From Gemmatimonadota bacterium (GTDB lineage Bacteria; Gemmatimonadota; Gemmatimonadetes; Palauibacterales; Palauibacteraceae): a stretch of DNA of 9,415 nt. A model generated the notes under the pieces. It was given only the letters and a program-made list of their open reading frames with translations, had not been told where the DNA came from and made no database searches. Positions 1 to 7,013 of the stretch are shown in pieces; within the stretch, counting starts at the first letter, position 1; every line of letters starts with the position of its first letter. The stretch lies in contig JARFPW010000049.1 in NCBI GenBank assembly GCA_029288095.1, positions 1 through 9,415 of the forward strand, written 5' to 3'. The translations under genes and the position numbers were made by a program.

Positions 1-300
1 GATCGTCTGAGCGTAGACGAGAGCCGACGAAATGACGAGCGTGCCGAGGAACAGCATTCCCAGGAGCGCGAGGAAGCCATAGTCCCCATCGGGGAAAGCG
101 CGGTCGATCGCCAGCCGGGTCAGCCAGGGGCCCACGAGCTCGAGCCCCGAAGCCAGAATGAGCATCGCGATCGCGGCCGCGACCTGGAGCCAATATGGTC
201 GCAGATAGGCCAGCAGCCGCCGCATCAGCTCGGCGTCGTATGCCTTGCCGAGTGATTCCTCCTCCTGTCCAGCGCTCCCGGAAACGGATTGATCTGCGAT
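1..300 (-). CDS. ABC exporter, fused membrane and ATPase type, N-terminal part only
   Basis: Read on the minus strand, this frame is open from a TAG at 345-343 to the left edge. It gives a short polar, acidic lead-in, then G-K-A-Y-D-A-E-L-M-R-R-L-L-A-Y-L-R-P-Y, then a hydrophobic helix (about bases 190-130), a short loop containing A-I-D-R-A-F-P-D-G-D, and the start of a second helix. This is the usual beginning of the transmembrane domain of MdlB/MsbA-like exporters, which normally continue for about 600 residues with a C-terminal ATPase; both are outside the window. The start is a problem: there is no ATG, GTG or TTG in frame between the stop and the ATG at 225-223, which lies inside the conserved lead-in and has no good ribosome binding site. 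An ATC at 300-298 has GGGAG (313-309) 8 nt upstream, so I give 300 as a tentative boundary; 225 is the first ordinary start. The gene diverges from uvrA. The substrate cannot be told. Confidence 0.75.
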   Translation of the reverse strand, partial: MADQSVSGSAGQEEESLGKAYDAELMRRLLAYLRPYWLQVAAAIAMLILASGLELVGPWLTRLAIDRAFPDGDYGFLALLGMLFLGTLVISSALVYAQTI

Positions 301-426
301 GGGTGCGTCTCCCGGCGACGGTGTCGAATGCGAGGCGACAAGCTAAGCAGGGTTCCCGACCCGTTCCAGAGTACGCCGATTCCCGAGTCGATTGACTCTC
401 GCCCCCGACGGTCGGAAGGTTGCGGC
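301..426. promoter_or_regulatory. Divergent intergenic region between exporter and uvrA
   Basis: This gap must carry the start signals of two genes that point away from each other. I see no well-matched -35/-10 pair. TTGACT at 392-397 resembles a -35 hexamer, but nothing like TATAAT follows at 16-18 nt. No CTGT-N8-ACAG or GAAC-N4-GTTC LexA-type box is visible, so the sequence gives no support for SOS control of uvrA. The clear elements are the uvrA ribosome binding site at the right end and a possible exporter ribosome binding site at 313-309 on the minus strand. Confidence 0.4.
414..419 (+). promoter_or_regulatory. Ribosome binding site that sets the uvrA start
   Basis: GGAAGG lies 7 nt before the ATG at 427. 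It supports that start over the in-frame ATG at 289, which would add 46 residues unlike any UvrA and would overlap the exporter lead-in on the other strand. Confidence 0.7.
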
Positions 427-3273
427 ATGCTCCGATCAATCGTCATCCGCGGCGCGCGGCAGAACAACCTCAAGGGCATCGACGTCGAGGTGGGACACCA
501 CTCCCTCACCGTAGTCACCGGCCCAAGCGGGAGCGGCAAGTCAAGCCTGGCGTTCGATACGATCTATGCCGAGGGGCAGCGGCGATACGTGGAATCACTG
601 TCCACGTACGCGAAGCAGTTCCTGCAGAGAATGCCCAAGCCGCGTGTCGACCGGATCGACGGAGTCTGTCCTTCGGTGGCGATCGATCAGCAGAACGCCG
701 TCCGAAGCAGTCGGTCAACGGTCGGCACGGTTACCGAGGTCTCCGACTACCTCCGCCTGCTGTGGAGCCGGATCGGACGGACCGTATGCCCTGACTGCGA
801 CCAGGACGTCGCACCCGACACCGCCGTGTCAGCCGCTGACGCGGTGCTTGAGCTTCCCGAGGGAACGCTTGCATACATAGCGTTTCCGATAGCCGTACCG
901 GTGGCCACGGCAGCGGCCGACGTACTCGACAGCCTGCGGTCCGAAGGCTACGTGCGAATACTGGTGGATGGTGAAGAGCGCCATCTCGATGACGCCGCCG
1001 ATGACGGGGGCGTTCTGGCCGCAGAGTTATCGAACGCCACGGAGGCTCTGGCAGTCGAGGACCGTTTCGCTGTCGGAGCGGACGAACGCCAGCGCTTGAC
1101 CAGCGCACTGGGAGCCGCGTTCGCCGGAGGACACGGCCGGGCAGTTGTTCTGCGTGCGGTCCAGGATTCATCGGTCGGCCGGCAGTTCGCGGATCGACTC
1201 GCGTTCTCGGAGTTGTACCAATGCCGGACGTGCGGACGCGGGTTCGCCGAACCCAGGCCGCTGCTGTTCAGCTTCAACCACCCCACAGGAGCCTGCGCGA
1301 CGTGTAACGGTTTCGGCGCGACTCTCGAGTACAACGTGTCTCTGATCGTGCCGGACGGGGATCGCAGTCTGGCTGACGGAGCGCTGGACCCGTGGACCAA
1401 GCCCCGTTACCGGAAGGAACGGGCCGCCCTCCTGGAGTACGCATCCCGGTCGGGGATCCGGGTGGACGTTCCGTGGGATCGCCTTCCAGAGAAGGCACAG
1501 GCAGTGCTGCTGTACGGGGATCCTGAGTTCAAGGGCATGATCCCCTTTCTCCGTTCCCGCGAGCGGAAGCGTTACAAGCAGTATATCCGCGTGTTCTTGC
1601 GAGGATACCAGCTGCCGACGCTCTGCCCGGAGTGCCAGGGTGCCCGGCTGAACCCCGAAGCCCTTGCAGTGCGGATCCTGGGGCACTCCATCGCGGATAT
1701 CTCGGCCCTGACCGTGGCGGAGCTATCCCGGTGGCTCGACGGTCTGGACCTGCAGCCGTTCGAGGCCGGTGTCTCCGCGACGATCCGCGAGGAAATCAGC
1801 GATCGCACCTCCTTTCTCATGGATGTGGGTCTGGGATACCTGACGCTCGATCGCCAGGCGCGGTCGCTGTCGGGCGGCGAGATGCAGCGCATACGGTTGG
1901 CTGGCAGTCTCGGCAGCCGCCTGGTGGACACGCTGTATGTGCTCGATGAACCCACGATCGGTCTGCACGCGCGCGACGTCGAGCGGTTCATGGACGTGCT
2001 GAGAGAATTGCGCGAGCGGGGAAACACCGTGCTCGTGGTTGAACATGAGAGGGCGGTCATCGAGCAGGCCGACCGGGTTCTGGAACTCGGTCCCGGTGCC
2101 GGTGAACGCGGTGGAGAACTCGTTTTCGCCGGGACAGCCGCCGAACTGCTGTCGAGTGATACATCGACCGGTCGAGCCCTGGCGATCTCAGCATCGGATC
2201 GGCGTTCCCCACGAACGCCGGGATCGTGGCTGACGCTCGAAGGCGCTGAACTCCACAACGTTCATGATGTCCGACTTCGAATTCCCATTGGCTGCCTCAC
2301 GGTCGTGACAGGTGTGTCGGGATCGGGCAAGTCGACGCTCGTTCACCAGGTGTTGTACCGGGCTCTCGAGCGAGACATCGCGGGGTCGTCCACTGCCCGC
2401 CGGCACCTCGGCGAGGTCACCGGGACCTTTCGAGCACTGCATGGCAGCGAACAGTTCGACGACGTGGTTCTCGTTGATCAATCGCCGATCGGCCGCACGT
2501 CCCGCTCGAATCCTGCCACGTACATCAAGGCCTATGGCGAGGTACGGAAGTTCTTCGCCAGCCTCCCGGAATCGCGTCGCCGTGGGTATGTGCCAAAGCA
2601 CTTCAGCTTCAATGTGGCGGGTGGACGCTGCGAGGCATGCAAGGGTGCCGGGGAAGAAACGGTGGAGATGGTATTCCTGGCGGATATCGCAGTCCCGTGC
2701 GAAGTGTGCGAGGGAGCCCGATTCAAGCCCGAGATCCTGGAGGTTACTCACAAGGGGTTGAGCATTCGCGACGTACTGGACCTCACTGTCGACGAGGCGA
2801 TTCGGTTCTTCATCCGGCAGGACCGTCTCGGAGAGCTTCTCTGGCAACTGCAGCGCGTTGGTCTCGGATACCTGCGGTTGGGCCAGCCGGCCACTACGCT
2901 CTCCGGTGGTGAGGCGCAGCGGCTGAAGGTTGCCCGGGAACTGGCCCGGGCCGGTGGGTCCTCCAGGCTCTACCTGCTTGACGAGCCGACCGTAGGCCTC
3001 GGGGCGGGGGAGGTCAGCCGACTGGTCGCGGTGTTGAATCAGCTCGTCGAGGCGGGTGGCACCGTAGTCGTTGTCGAGCACAATCTCGAGTTGATCGCGG
3101 CTGCGGATTGGGTCGTCGATCTGGGGCCGGAAGCGGCAGAGGCAGGTGGCCGGATCGTCGCCGAAGGACCGCCTGCATCCATCATGGCCTCCGACGTGTC
3201 GCACACCGGGCGCTTCCTCCGAGTCCGGGCGCGTGGCGCTGCGGCCGATCCGCACGCGACCGGCGCGGCCTGA
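427..3273 (+). CDS. uvrA: Excinuclease ABC subunit A (UvrA), divergent second-type member
   Basis: The protein is 948 residues, close to the family's usual 940. UvrA is the DNA-damage sensor of nucleotide excision repair: a tandem-ATPase dimer that scans DNA and loads UvrB. Both ATPase modules are complete. Module 1 has Walker A GPSGSGKSS (32-40), signature LSGGEMQ (481-487), Walker B LYVLDEP (503-509) and switch His540. Module 2 has GVSGSGKS (629-636), LSGGEAQ (825-831), LYLLDEP (848-854) and His885. Cysteine pairs 121/124, 266/269 with 290/293, 400/403, and 735/738 with 758/761 match the family's zinc modules. Residues 125-265 correspond to the UvrB-binding region but are divergent: the usual K-G-E-H/Y stretch reads I-A-V-P-V-A-T. 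The region at 366-399 (P-F-L...K-R-Y-K-Q-Y-I-R-V-F-L) resembles the second UvrA type carried by some Acidobacteria and Bacteroidetes rather than E. coli UvrA. It may therefore be a paralog; the symbol covers the family only. It stands first in a plus-strand run, 18 bp before the glycosyltransferase. Confidence 0.88.
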   Translation: MLRSIVIRGARQNNLKGIDVEVGHHSLTVVTGPSGSGKSSLAFDTIYAEGQRRYVESLSTYAKQFLQRMPKPRVDRIDGVCPSVAIDQQNAVRSSRSTVGTVTEVSDYLRLLWSRIGRTVCPDCDQDVAPDTAVSAADAVLELPEGTLAYIAFPIAVPVATAAADVLDSLRSEGYVRILVDGEERHLDDAADDGGVLAAELSNATEALAVEDRFAVGADERQRLTSALGAAFAGGHGRAVVLRAVQDSSVGRQFADRLAFSELYQCRTCGRGFAEPRPLLFSFNHPTGACATCNGFGATLEYNVSLIVPDGDRSLADGALDPWTKPRYRKERAALLEYASRSGIRVDVPWDRLPEKAQAVLLYGDPEFKGMIPFLRSRERKRYKQYIRVFLRGYQLPTLCPECQGARLNPEALAVRILGHSIADISALTVAELSRWLDGLDLQPFEAGVSATIREEISDRTSFLMDVGLGYLTLDRQARSLSGGEMQRIRLAGSLGSRLVDTLYVLDEPTIGLHARDVERFMDVLRELRERGNTVLVVEHERAVIEQADRVLELGPGAGERGGELVFAGTAAELLSSDTSTGRALAISASDRRSPRTPGSWLTLEGAELHNVHDVRLRIPIGCLTVVTGVSGSGKSTLVHQVLYRALERDIAGSSTARRHLGEVTGTFRALHGSEQFDDVVLVDQSPIGRTSRSNPATYIKAYGEVRKFFASLPESRRRGYVPKHFSFNVAGGRCEACKGAGEETVEMVFLADIAVPCEVCEGARFKPEILEVTHKGLSIRDVLDLTVDEAIRFFIRQDRLGELLWQLQRVGLGYLRLGQPATTLSGGEAQRLKVARELARAGGSSRLYLLDEPTVGLGAGEVSRLVAVLNQLVEAGGTVVVVEHNLELIAAADWVVDLGPEAAEAGGRIVAEGPPASIMASDVSHTGRFLRVRARGAAADPHATGAA

Positions 3274-3291
3274 TTCCCGACCCCAACCGAC

Positions 3292-4311
3292 ATGCCTCCG
3301 CTGGTAAGCGTAATCATGCCCTGTCGCAACGCCGAGGCGACGATCCGCGAGACAATTGCGAGTCTCGAAGGGCAGACCCTGGACGCCTTCGAGACGATCG
3401 CGGTCGATGACGCTTCCGAGGATGGCACCTCTCAGATCCTGAAGGCCTGGGCCCGGCGCGACCCGCGCGTCCGTGTTCTATCGGGTCGAGGTCAGGGCAT
3501 CGTACCGGCTCTCCGACTCGCCACTGCTGAGGCCCGGGCCCCCCTGGTAGCCCGCATGGATGCGGACGATACCGCATTTCCGGGGAGATTCGCCGCTCAG
3601 GTGTCATACCTTGACCGAAATCACGCCGTTGCCGGCTGTGGGACCCACGTGGAGCTGTTTGCCGCGGCGGGCGTTGGTTCCGGCTATCGCCGGTACGAGA
3701 GATGGATCAACACGGTAGAGTCGCCCGAGGACGTAGATCGAAACGCATTCGTCGAGTGCCCGATCGCGCACCCGACGCTCGTTGTCCGTCGGTCGGTGCT
3801 GCAAGCGATGGGGGGATACCGCGAGGCCGGCTGGCCCGAAGACTACGATCTGATCCTCCGCATCCTGGCGGCGGGAGGGCGGCTCTCCAACCTCCCCGGA
3901 GCGCCGCTCCTGCGATGGAGGGTCCATCCGGGCCGCCTGTCTCTCGTGTCAGCCGCCTACGGCCCCGACAGCTTCAGACGTTGCAAGGTGCACTTCCTGC
4001 GCGAGGCCTTTCTGCCTGCGCGTCGTCCCGTCGTCGTGTGGGGAGCAGGCAAGGTAGGAAAGCCGCTGGCCCGCGAGCTTATCGGCCAGGGAATCAGGGT
4101 CGAGAAATTCGTCGATCTCGACCCGCGCAAGATCGGCCAGTCGATCCACGGGGCGGAGGTCATCTCTCCTGCCGGGTTCGAGAAAGACCCTTCGTTGAAG
4201 CGATCCTTCGTGCTGGCTGCCGTCGGTTCGCCGGGTGCCCGATCTGAGATACGTGAGGCACTCTCGCTCATCGGTTTGGAGGAGCTCAACGACTTCCGTT
4301 TCTGCGCCTGA
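3292..4311 (+). CDS. Family 2 glycosyltransferase with a C-terminal Rossmann-like domain
   Basis: The protein has 339 residues. The N-terminal 1-225 is a GT-A fold family 2 glycosyltransferase: opening strand V-S-V-I-M-P-C-R-N (5-13), V-D-D-A-S-E-D-G-T (38-46), the metal and nucleotide-sugar motif M-D-A-D-D (89-93), the acceptor-side G-W-P-E-D-Y-D-L (180-187), and R-W-R-V-H-P-G-R-L-S (208-217). Such enzymes move a sugar from a nucleotide donor to a glycan or lipid acceptor at the inner membrane face. No membrane helix or signal peptide is visible. Residues 245-339 are extra: V-V-V-W-G-A-G-K-V-G (247-256) is a G-x-G-x-x-G dinucleotide-binding loop, followed by F-V-D-L-D-P-R-K-I-G, as in PglD N-terminal and related sugar-modifying Rossmann domains. 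The gene begins 18 bp after uvrA with no Shine-Dalgarno, so it may depend on readthrough or coupling. The next ATG, at 3316, would cut the first beta strand. Donor and acceptor are unknown. Confidence 0.85.
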   Translation: MPPLVSVIMPCRNAEATIRETIASLEGQTLDAFETIAVDDASEDGTSQILKAWARRDPRVRVLSGRGQGIVPALRLATAEARAPLVARMDADDTAFPGRFAAQVSYLDRNHAVAGCGTHVELFAAAGVGSGYRRYERWINTVESPEDVDRNAFVECPIAHPTLVVRRSVLQAMGGYREAGWPEDYDLILRILAAGGRLSNLPGAPLLRWRVHPGRLSLVSAAYGPDSFRRCKVHFLREAFLPARRPVVVWGAGKVGKPLARELIGQGIRVEKFVDLDPRKIGQSIHGAEVISPAGFEKDPSLKRSFVLAAVGSPGARSEIREALSLIGLEELNDFRFCA

Positions 4312-4357
4312 ATTATCCCCCCGAAGTCCCATCTGAACGGGCCGGTTCCCGGTCGCG

Positions 4358-4383
4358 TTCGGACGCCCGAAGCCTTATATTTT
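4358..4383 (+). terminator. Weak hairpin plus T-rich tract, possible terminator
   Basis: TTCGG (4358-4362) pairs with CCGAA (4367-4371) across an ACGC loop, followed by GCC and TTATATTTT. The position after the glycosyltransferase and the T-rich tail fit a Rho-independent terminator. The stem has only 5 bp and the T run is interrupted, so it would be weak. GCGT (4355-4358) could instead pair with ACGC (4363-4366). Confidence 0.3.
4376..4381 (+). promoter_or_regulatory. Candidate -10 box of a gyrA promoter
   Basis: TATATT at 4376-4381 matches the -10 consensus TATAAT at five of six positions and stands out in otherwise GC-rich sequence. It lies about 135 bp before the gyrA start, implying a leader of roughly 125 nt. 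No good -35 hexamer is found 16-18 nt upstream (TCGCGT at 4353-4358 is poor). It overlaps the T-rich tail of the possible terminator, so only one of the two readings may be real. Confidence 0.3.
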
Positions 4384-4514
4384 CTCGGTTACACGGGGTT
4401 TGGAAGGCGCGCCTTCGAACCACCCGAATCTACCCCGGCGCCAGTGTGGCCTGAGCAGCGCCAGGCCTGCCAATCCGGCCGGGGTCAGCATCCAAGATCA
4501 GATTGCCGGAGAGC

Positions 4515-7013
4515 ATGGAAACCGACGACAGAGCCGATCGGATCGAACAGCGGCTGATAGAAGACGAAATGCGGGATTCGTTCATCGATTATTCGATGAG
4601 CGTGATCGTGCAGCGGGCTCTCCCGGACGTGCGGGACGGTCTCAAGCCGGTGCACCGCCGCATCCTCTATGCGATGCACGAACAGGGGCTGTCTCCGGGT
4701 CGCCCCTACAAGAAGTGCGCTACGGTCGTCGGTGACGTGTTGGGTAAGTACCATCCGCATGGTGACAGCGCTGTCTACGATTCGCTCGTCCGCATGGTGC
4801 AGGACTTTTCCCTGCGTTATCCGCTGATCGACGGCCAGGGAAACTTCGGTTCGATCGACGGCGACAGCGCCGCCGCATATCGGTACACCGAGTCGAAGCT
4901 GGAACGACTCGCGGTGGACATGCTGACGGACATCGACAAGGAAACGGTCGACTACACCCCGAACTTCGACGACCGCCTGCTGGAACCGGTCGTCCTGCCG
5001 GCCGGGCCACCCAACCTGTTGATCAACGGTTCCTCCGGCATCGCGGTCGGCATGGCCACGAACATCCCGCCGCACAACCTCGGAGAAGTGGTGGCGGCCT
5101 GCCAGGCGCTGATCGACGACCCCGAATTGACGGTCGACGACCTGATGGAACACGTGCAGGGTCCGGACTTTCCGACGGGAGGTCTGGTCTATGGCATTGA
5201 TGGGATTCGCGATGCGTACACCAACGGCCGGGGCCGGGTCGTAATGCGCGGACGCGCACACACGGAGGAGCGGCCGAACGGCGGCGATCGCATCATCGTG
5301 ACGGAGATCCCGTTCATGGTGAACAAGAGTCGGCTGATCGAGCAGATCGTTCAACTCGTTCGCGACCGCCGGGTCGAAGACATATCGGACCTGCGTGACG
5401 AGTCGGCTCGGGATGGAATGCGCATCGTCATCGACCTGAAACGTGACGCCATTCCGGAAATTGTTTTGAACCAGTTGTTCAAGCACACACAGATGCAATC
5501 GACCTTCGGCGTCATCATGCTGGCCCTCGACCGCGGAATCCCGAAGGTCATGAACTTGAAGGAAGTGCTATCCCACTTCCTCGACCACCGACATGAAGTC
5601 GTCGTCCGCCGGAGCGAGCATGACCTGCGTGCGGCGAAGGATCGAGAGCACATCCTCGAGGGCCTGAAGATCGCCGTCGACAACATCGACGAGGTCGTGG
5701 CAATGATCCGAGGCTCCCGGGATGCGGAGGAGGCGTCGGGGAGACTTCAGTCGACCTTCGAACTGACCGAGGTCCAGGCGGGTGCGATTCTCGCGATGCG
5801 GCTGTCGCGTCTCACCGGACTGGAAATCGAGAAGCTGGAGGCGGAACTCTCCGAGGTGCGCGCGGACATCGCAGGTCTGGAGGAACTTCTGGCCTCGCGA
5901 GAGCTGCGCATGTCGACGATTCGCGAGGAACTTCAGGACATCGTCGACAGGTTCGGAGACCCCCGTCGCACCGAGATTGTCAGCGCGTCGGCGAGTTTCG
6001 ATCCGGAGGACCTGATCGCCGACGAGCCGATGGCGATTACCGTCAGCAACGAAGGGTACATCAAGCGGATTTCACTGGACACCTATCGCCAGCAGCGCCG
6101 GGGCGGTCGCGGAATAGCTGGAATGGGTACCAAGGAGGAGGACTGGGTCGAGCACCTGTTCACGGCCTCCGCCCATGACTACCTGATGTTCTTCACCGAA
6201 CGTGGCCAGGTCTATTGGCTGAAGGTGCATCAGATTCCGCGTGCGTCCCGCGCGTCCCGCGGGAAGCCTATCGTCAACCTCCTCAACATTTCGAAGGACG
6301 AGACGATCGCTTCGATCGTTCGGACGCGCGAGTTCCCCGAAGACCGCTACCTGTTCTTCGCTACCCGGGCAGGCCAGGTCAAAAAGACCAGTCTCGCTGC
6401 GTATTCCAACGTGCGTACCGTCGGACTCAACGCGATCAACATCGTCGAGGGAGACGCGCTCATCGACGTCCAATTGATCGACGAAGGCAACGATATCCTG
6501 CTTACCACTCGCAAGGGAATGGCGATCCGGTTCGAGGAAAGCGATGCTCGCGTGATGGGACGGGCCACCCAGGGGGTGCGTGGGATCCGGCTTGGTGAGG
6601 ACGACCAGGTTGTCGGAATGGTCGTGGCGCGCCGCGAGGCCAGCGTGCTGACGGTGACGTCGCGCGGTATGGGCAAGCGTACGCTGATCTCGCAGTACCG
6701 GGCGCAACGTCGCGGAGGCAAGGGGTTGATCAACTTCCGGCTGAGCGACAAGACGGGCCCGGTTGTTGCAGCGAAAGAAGTAGAGGATGACGACGAGCTG
6801 ATGCTCGTCACCCGTGGTGGCGTGATCAACCGTCAGGGCGCGCACGAGATTCGCGTGATCGGAAGAAACACGCAGGGTGTGCGCGTTATCACCCTGGACG
6901 ATGGCGATGAGCTGATCGATCTGGCCCGTGTGGCCCGCGATCTGGAGGACCTCGATGACGACGCGGCCGATGTGGCACTCGAAGCCGCCGGGACCGAGGA
7001 TGCCCGGGACTGA
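4515..7013 (+). CDS. gyrA: DNA gyrase subunit A
   Basis: GyrA is the DNA breakage-reunion subunit of gyrase, which pairs with GyrB to add negative supercoils using ATP. From the ATG at 4515 the protein has 832 residues. The breakage-reunion domain begins near residue 16 (I-E-D-E-M-R-D-S-F). The catalytic tyrosine is Tyr124 in A-A-Y-R-Y-T-E (E. coli Tyr122). The quinolone-determining loop H-P-H-G-D-S-A-V-Y-D keeps Ser85 and Asp89, equivalent to unmutated E. coli Ser83 and Asp87. The coiled-coil arm spans roughly 360-490. The C-terminal beta-pinwheel carries the GyrA box QRRGGRG (527-533), needed for DNA wrapping, so this is gyrase rather than ParC. A second box, QRRGGKG, lies at 731-737, and the tail (about 803-832) is acidic. 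A TTG at 4503 would add four residues (P-E-S after the start); GGAG at 4508-4511 lies rather close to the ATG, so the start is uncertain. The stop overlaps the next gene. Confidence 0.97.
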   Translation: METDDRADRIEQRLIEDEMRDSFIDYSMSVIVQRALPDVRDGLKPVHRRILYAMHEQGLSPGRPYKKCATVVGDVLGKYHPHGDSAVYDSLVRMVQDFSLRYPLIDGQGNFGSIDGDSAAAYRYTESKLERLAVDMLTDIDKETVDYTPNFDDRLLEPVVLPAGPPNLLINGSSGIAVGMATNIPPHNLGEVVAACQALIDDPELTVDDLMEHVQGPDFPTGGLVYGIDGIRDAYTNGRGRVVMRGRAHTEERPNGGDRIIVTEIPFMVNKSRLIEQIVQLVRDRRVEDISDLRDESARDGMRIVIDLKRDAIPEIVLNQLFKHTQMQSTFGVIMLALDRGIPKVMNLKEVLSHFLDHRHEVVVRRSEHDLRAAKDREHILEGLKIAVDNIDEVVAMIRGSRDAEEASGRLQSTFELTEVQAGAILAMRLSRLTGLEIEKLEAELSEVRADIAGLEELLASRELRMSTIREELQDIVDRFGDPRRTEIVSASASFDPEDLIADEPMAITVSNEGYIKRISLDTYRQQRRGGRGIAGMGTKEEDWVEHLFTASAHDYLMFFTERGQVYWLKVHQIPRASRASRGKPIVNLLNISKDETIASIVRTREFPEDRYLFFATRAGQVKKTSLAAYSNVRTVGLNAINIVEGDALIDVQLIDEGNDILLTTRKGMAIRFEESDARVMGRATQGVRGIRLGEDDQVVGMVVARREASVLTVTSRGMGKRTLISQYRAQRRGGKGLINFRLSDKTGPVVAAKEVEDDDELMLVTRGGVINRQGAHEIRVIGRNTQGVRVITLDDGDELIDLARVARDLEDLDDDAADVALEAAGTEDARD

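Larger units (their letters stand above)
4312..4502. other. Intergenic region before gyrA
   Basis: About 190 bp separates the glycosyltransferase stop from the earliest gyrA start. I see no small gene in it with both a plausible start and coding character; an open frame beginning at 4400 runs deep into gyrA out of frame. It holds a short hairpin and the only clearly AT-rich stretch in the window (about 4375-4384). This is the most likely place for the glycosyltransferase terminator and the gyrA promoter. A GAAC-N6-GTTC inverted repeat lies at 4335-4348. Confidence 0.5.

Noticed and set aside
392..397. TTGACT as the uvrA -35 box
   Set aside because: No -10-like hexamer occurs at 16-18 nt downstream; that position is the ribosome binding site.
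289..426. Upstream ATG extending the UvrA frame by 46 residues
   Set aside because: The added residues resemble no UvrA, overlap the exporter lead-in on the other strand, and the ATG at 427 has a good ribosome binding site and the normal family N-terminus.
2188..3255. 355-residue open frame on the minus strand inside uvrA
   Set aside because: It lies wholly opposite uvrA, shows no recognisable domain, and is the sort of antisense open frame expected from high-GC codon use.
4335..4348. GAAC-N6-GTTC as a LexA/SOS box
   Set aside because: The known Gram-positive type box is GAAC-N4-GTTC, and the alphaproteobacterial one is a direct GTTC-N7-GTTC. Neither spacing fits, and gyrA is not a typical SOS gene.
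4590..4900. Quinolone-resistance allele of gyrA
   Set aside because: The determining loop has Ser85 and Asp89, the unmutated state.
4485..5498. 337-residue open frame on the minus strand inside gyrA
   Set aside because: It is antisense to the most conserved part of gyrA and is His/Asp/Arg/Val-rich with no domain pattern; a compositional shadow.
6238..6262. Short tandem repeat (CGCGCGTCCCG-like units)
   Set aside because: It encodes R-A-S-R-A-S-R-G in the GyrA C-terminal domain, matching the usual A-S-R-x-x-G segment of the family, so it is ordinary coding sequence.
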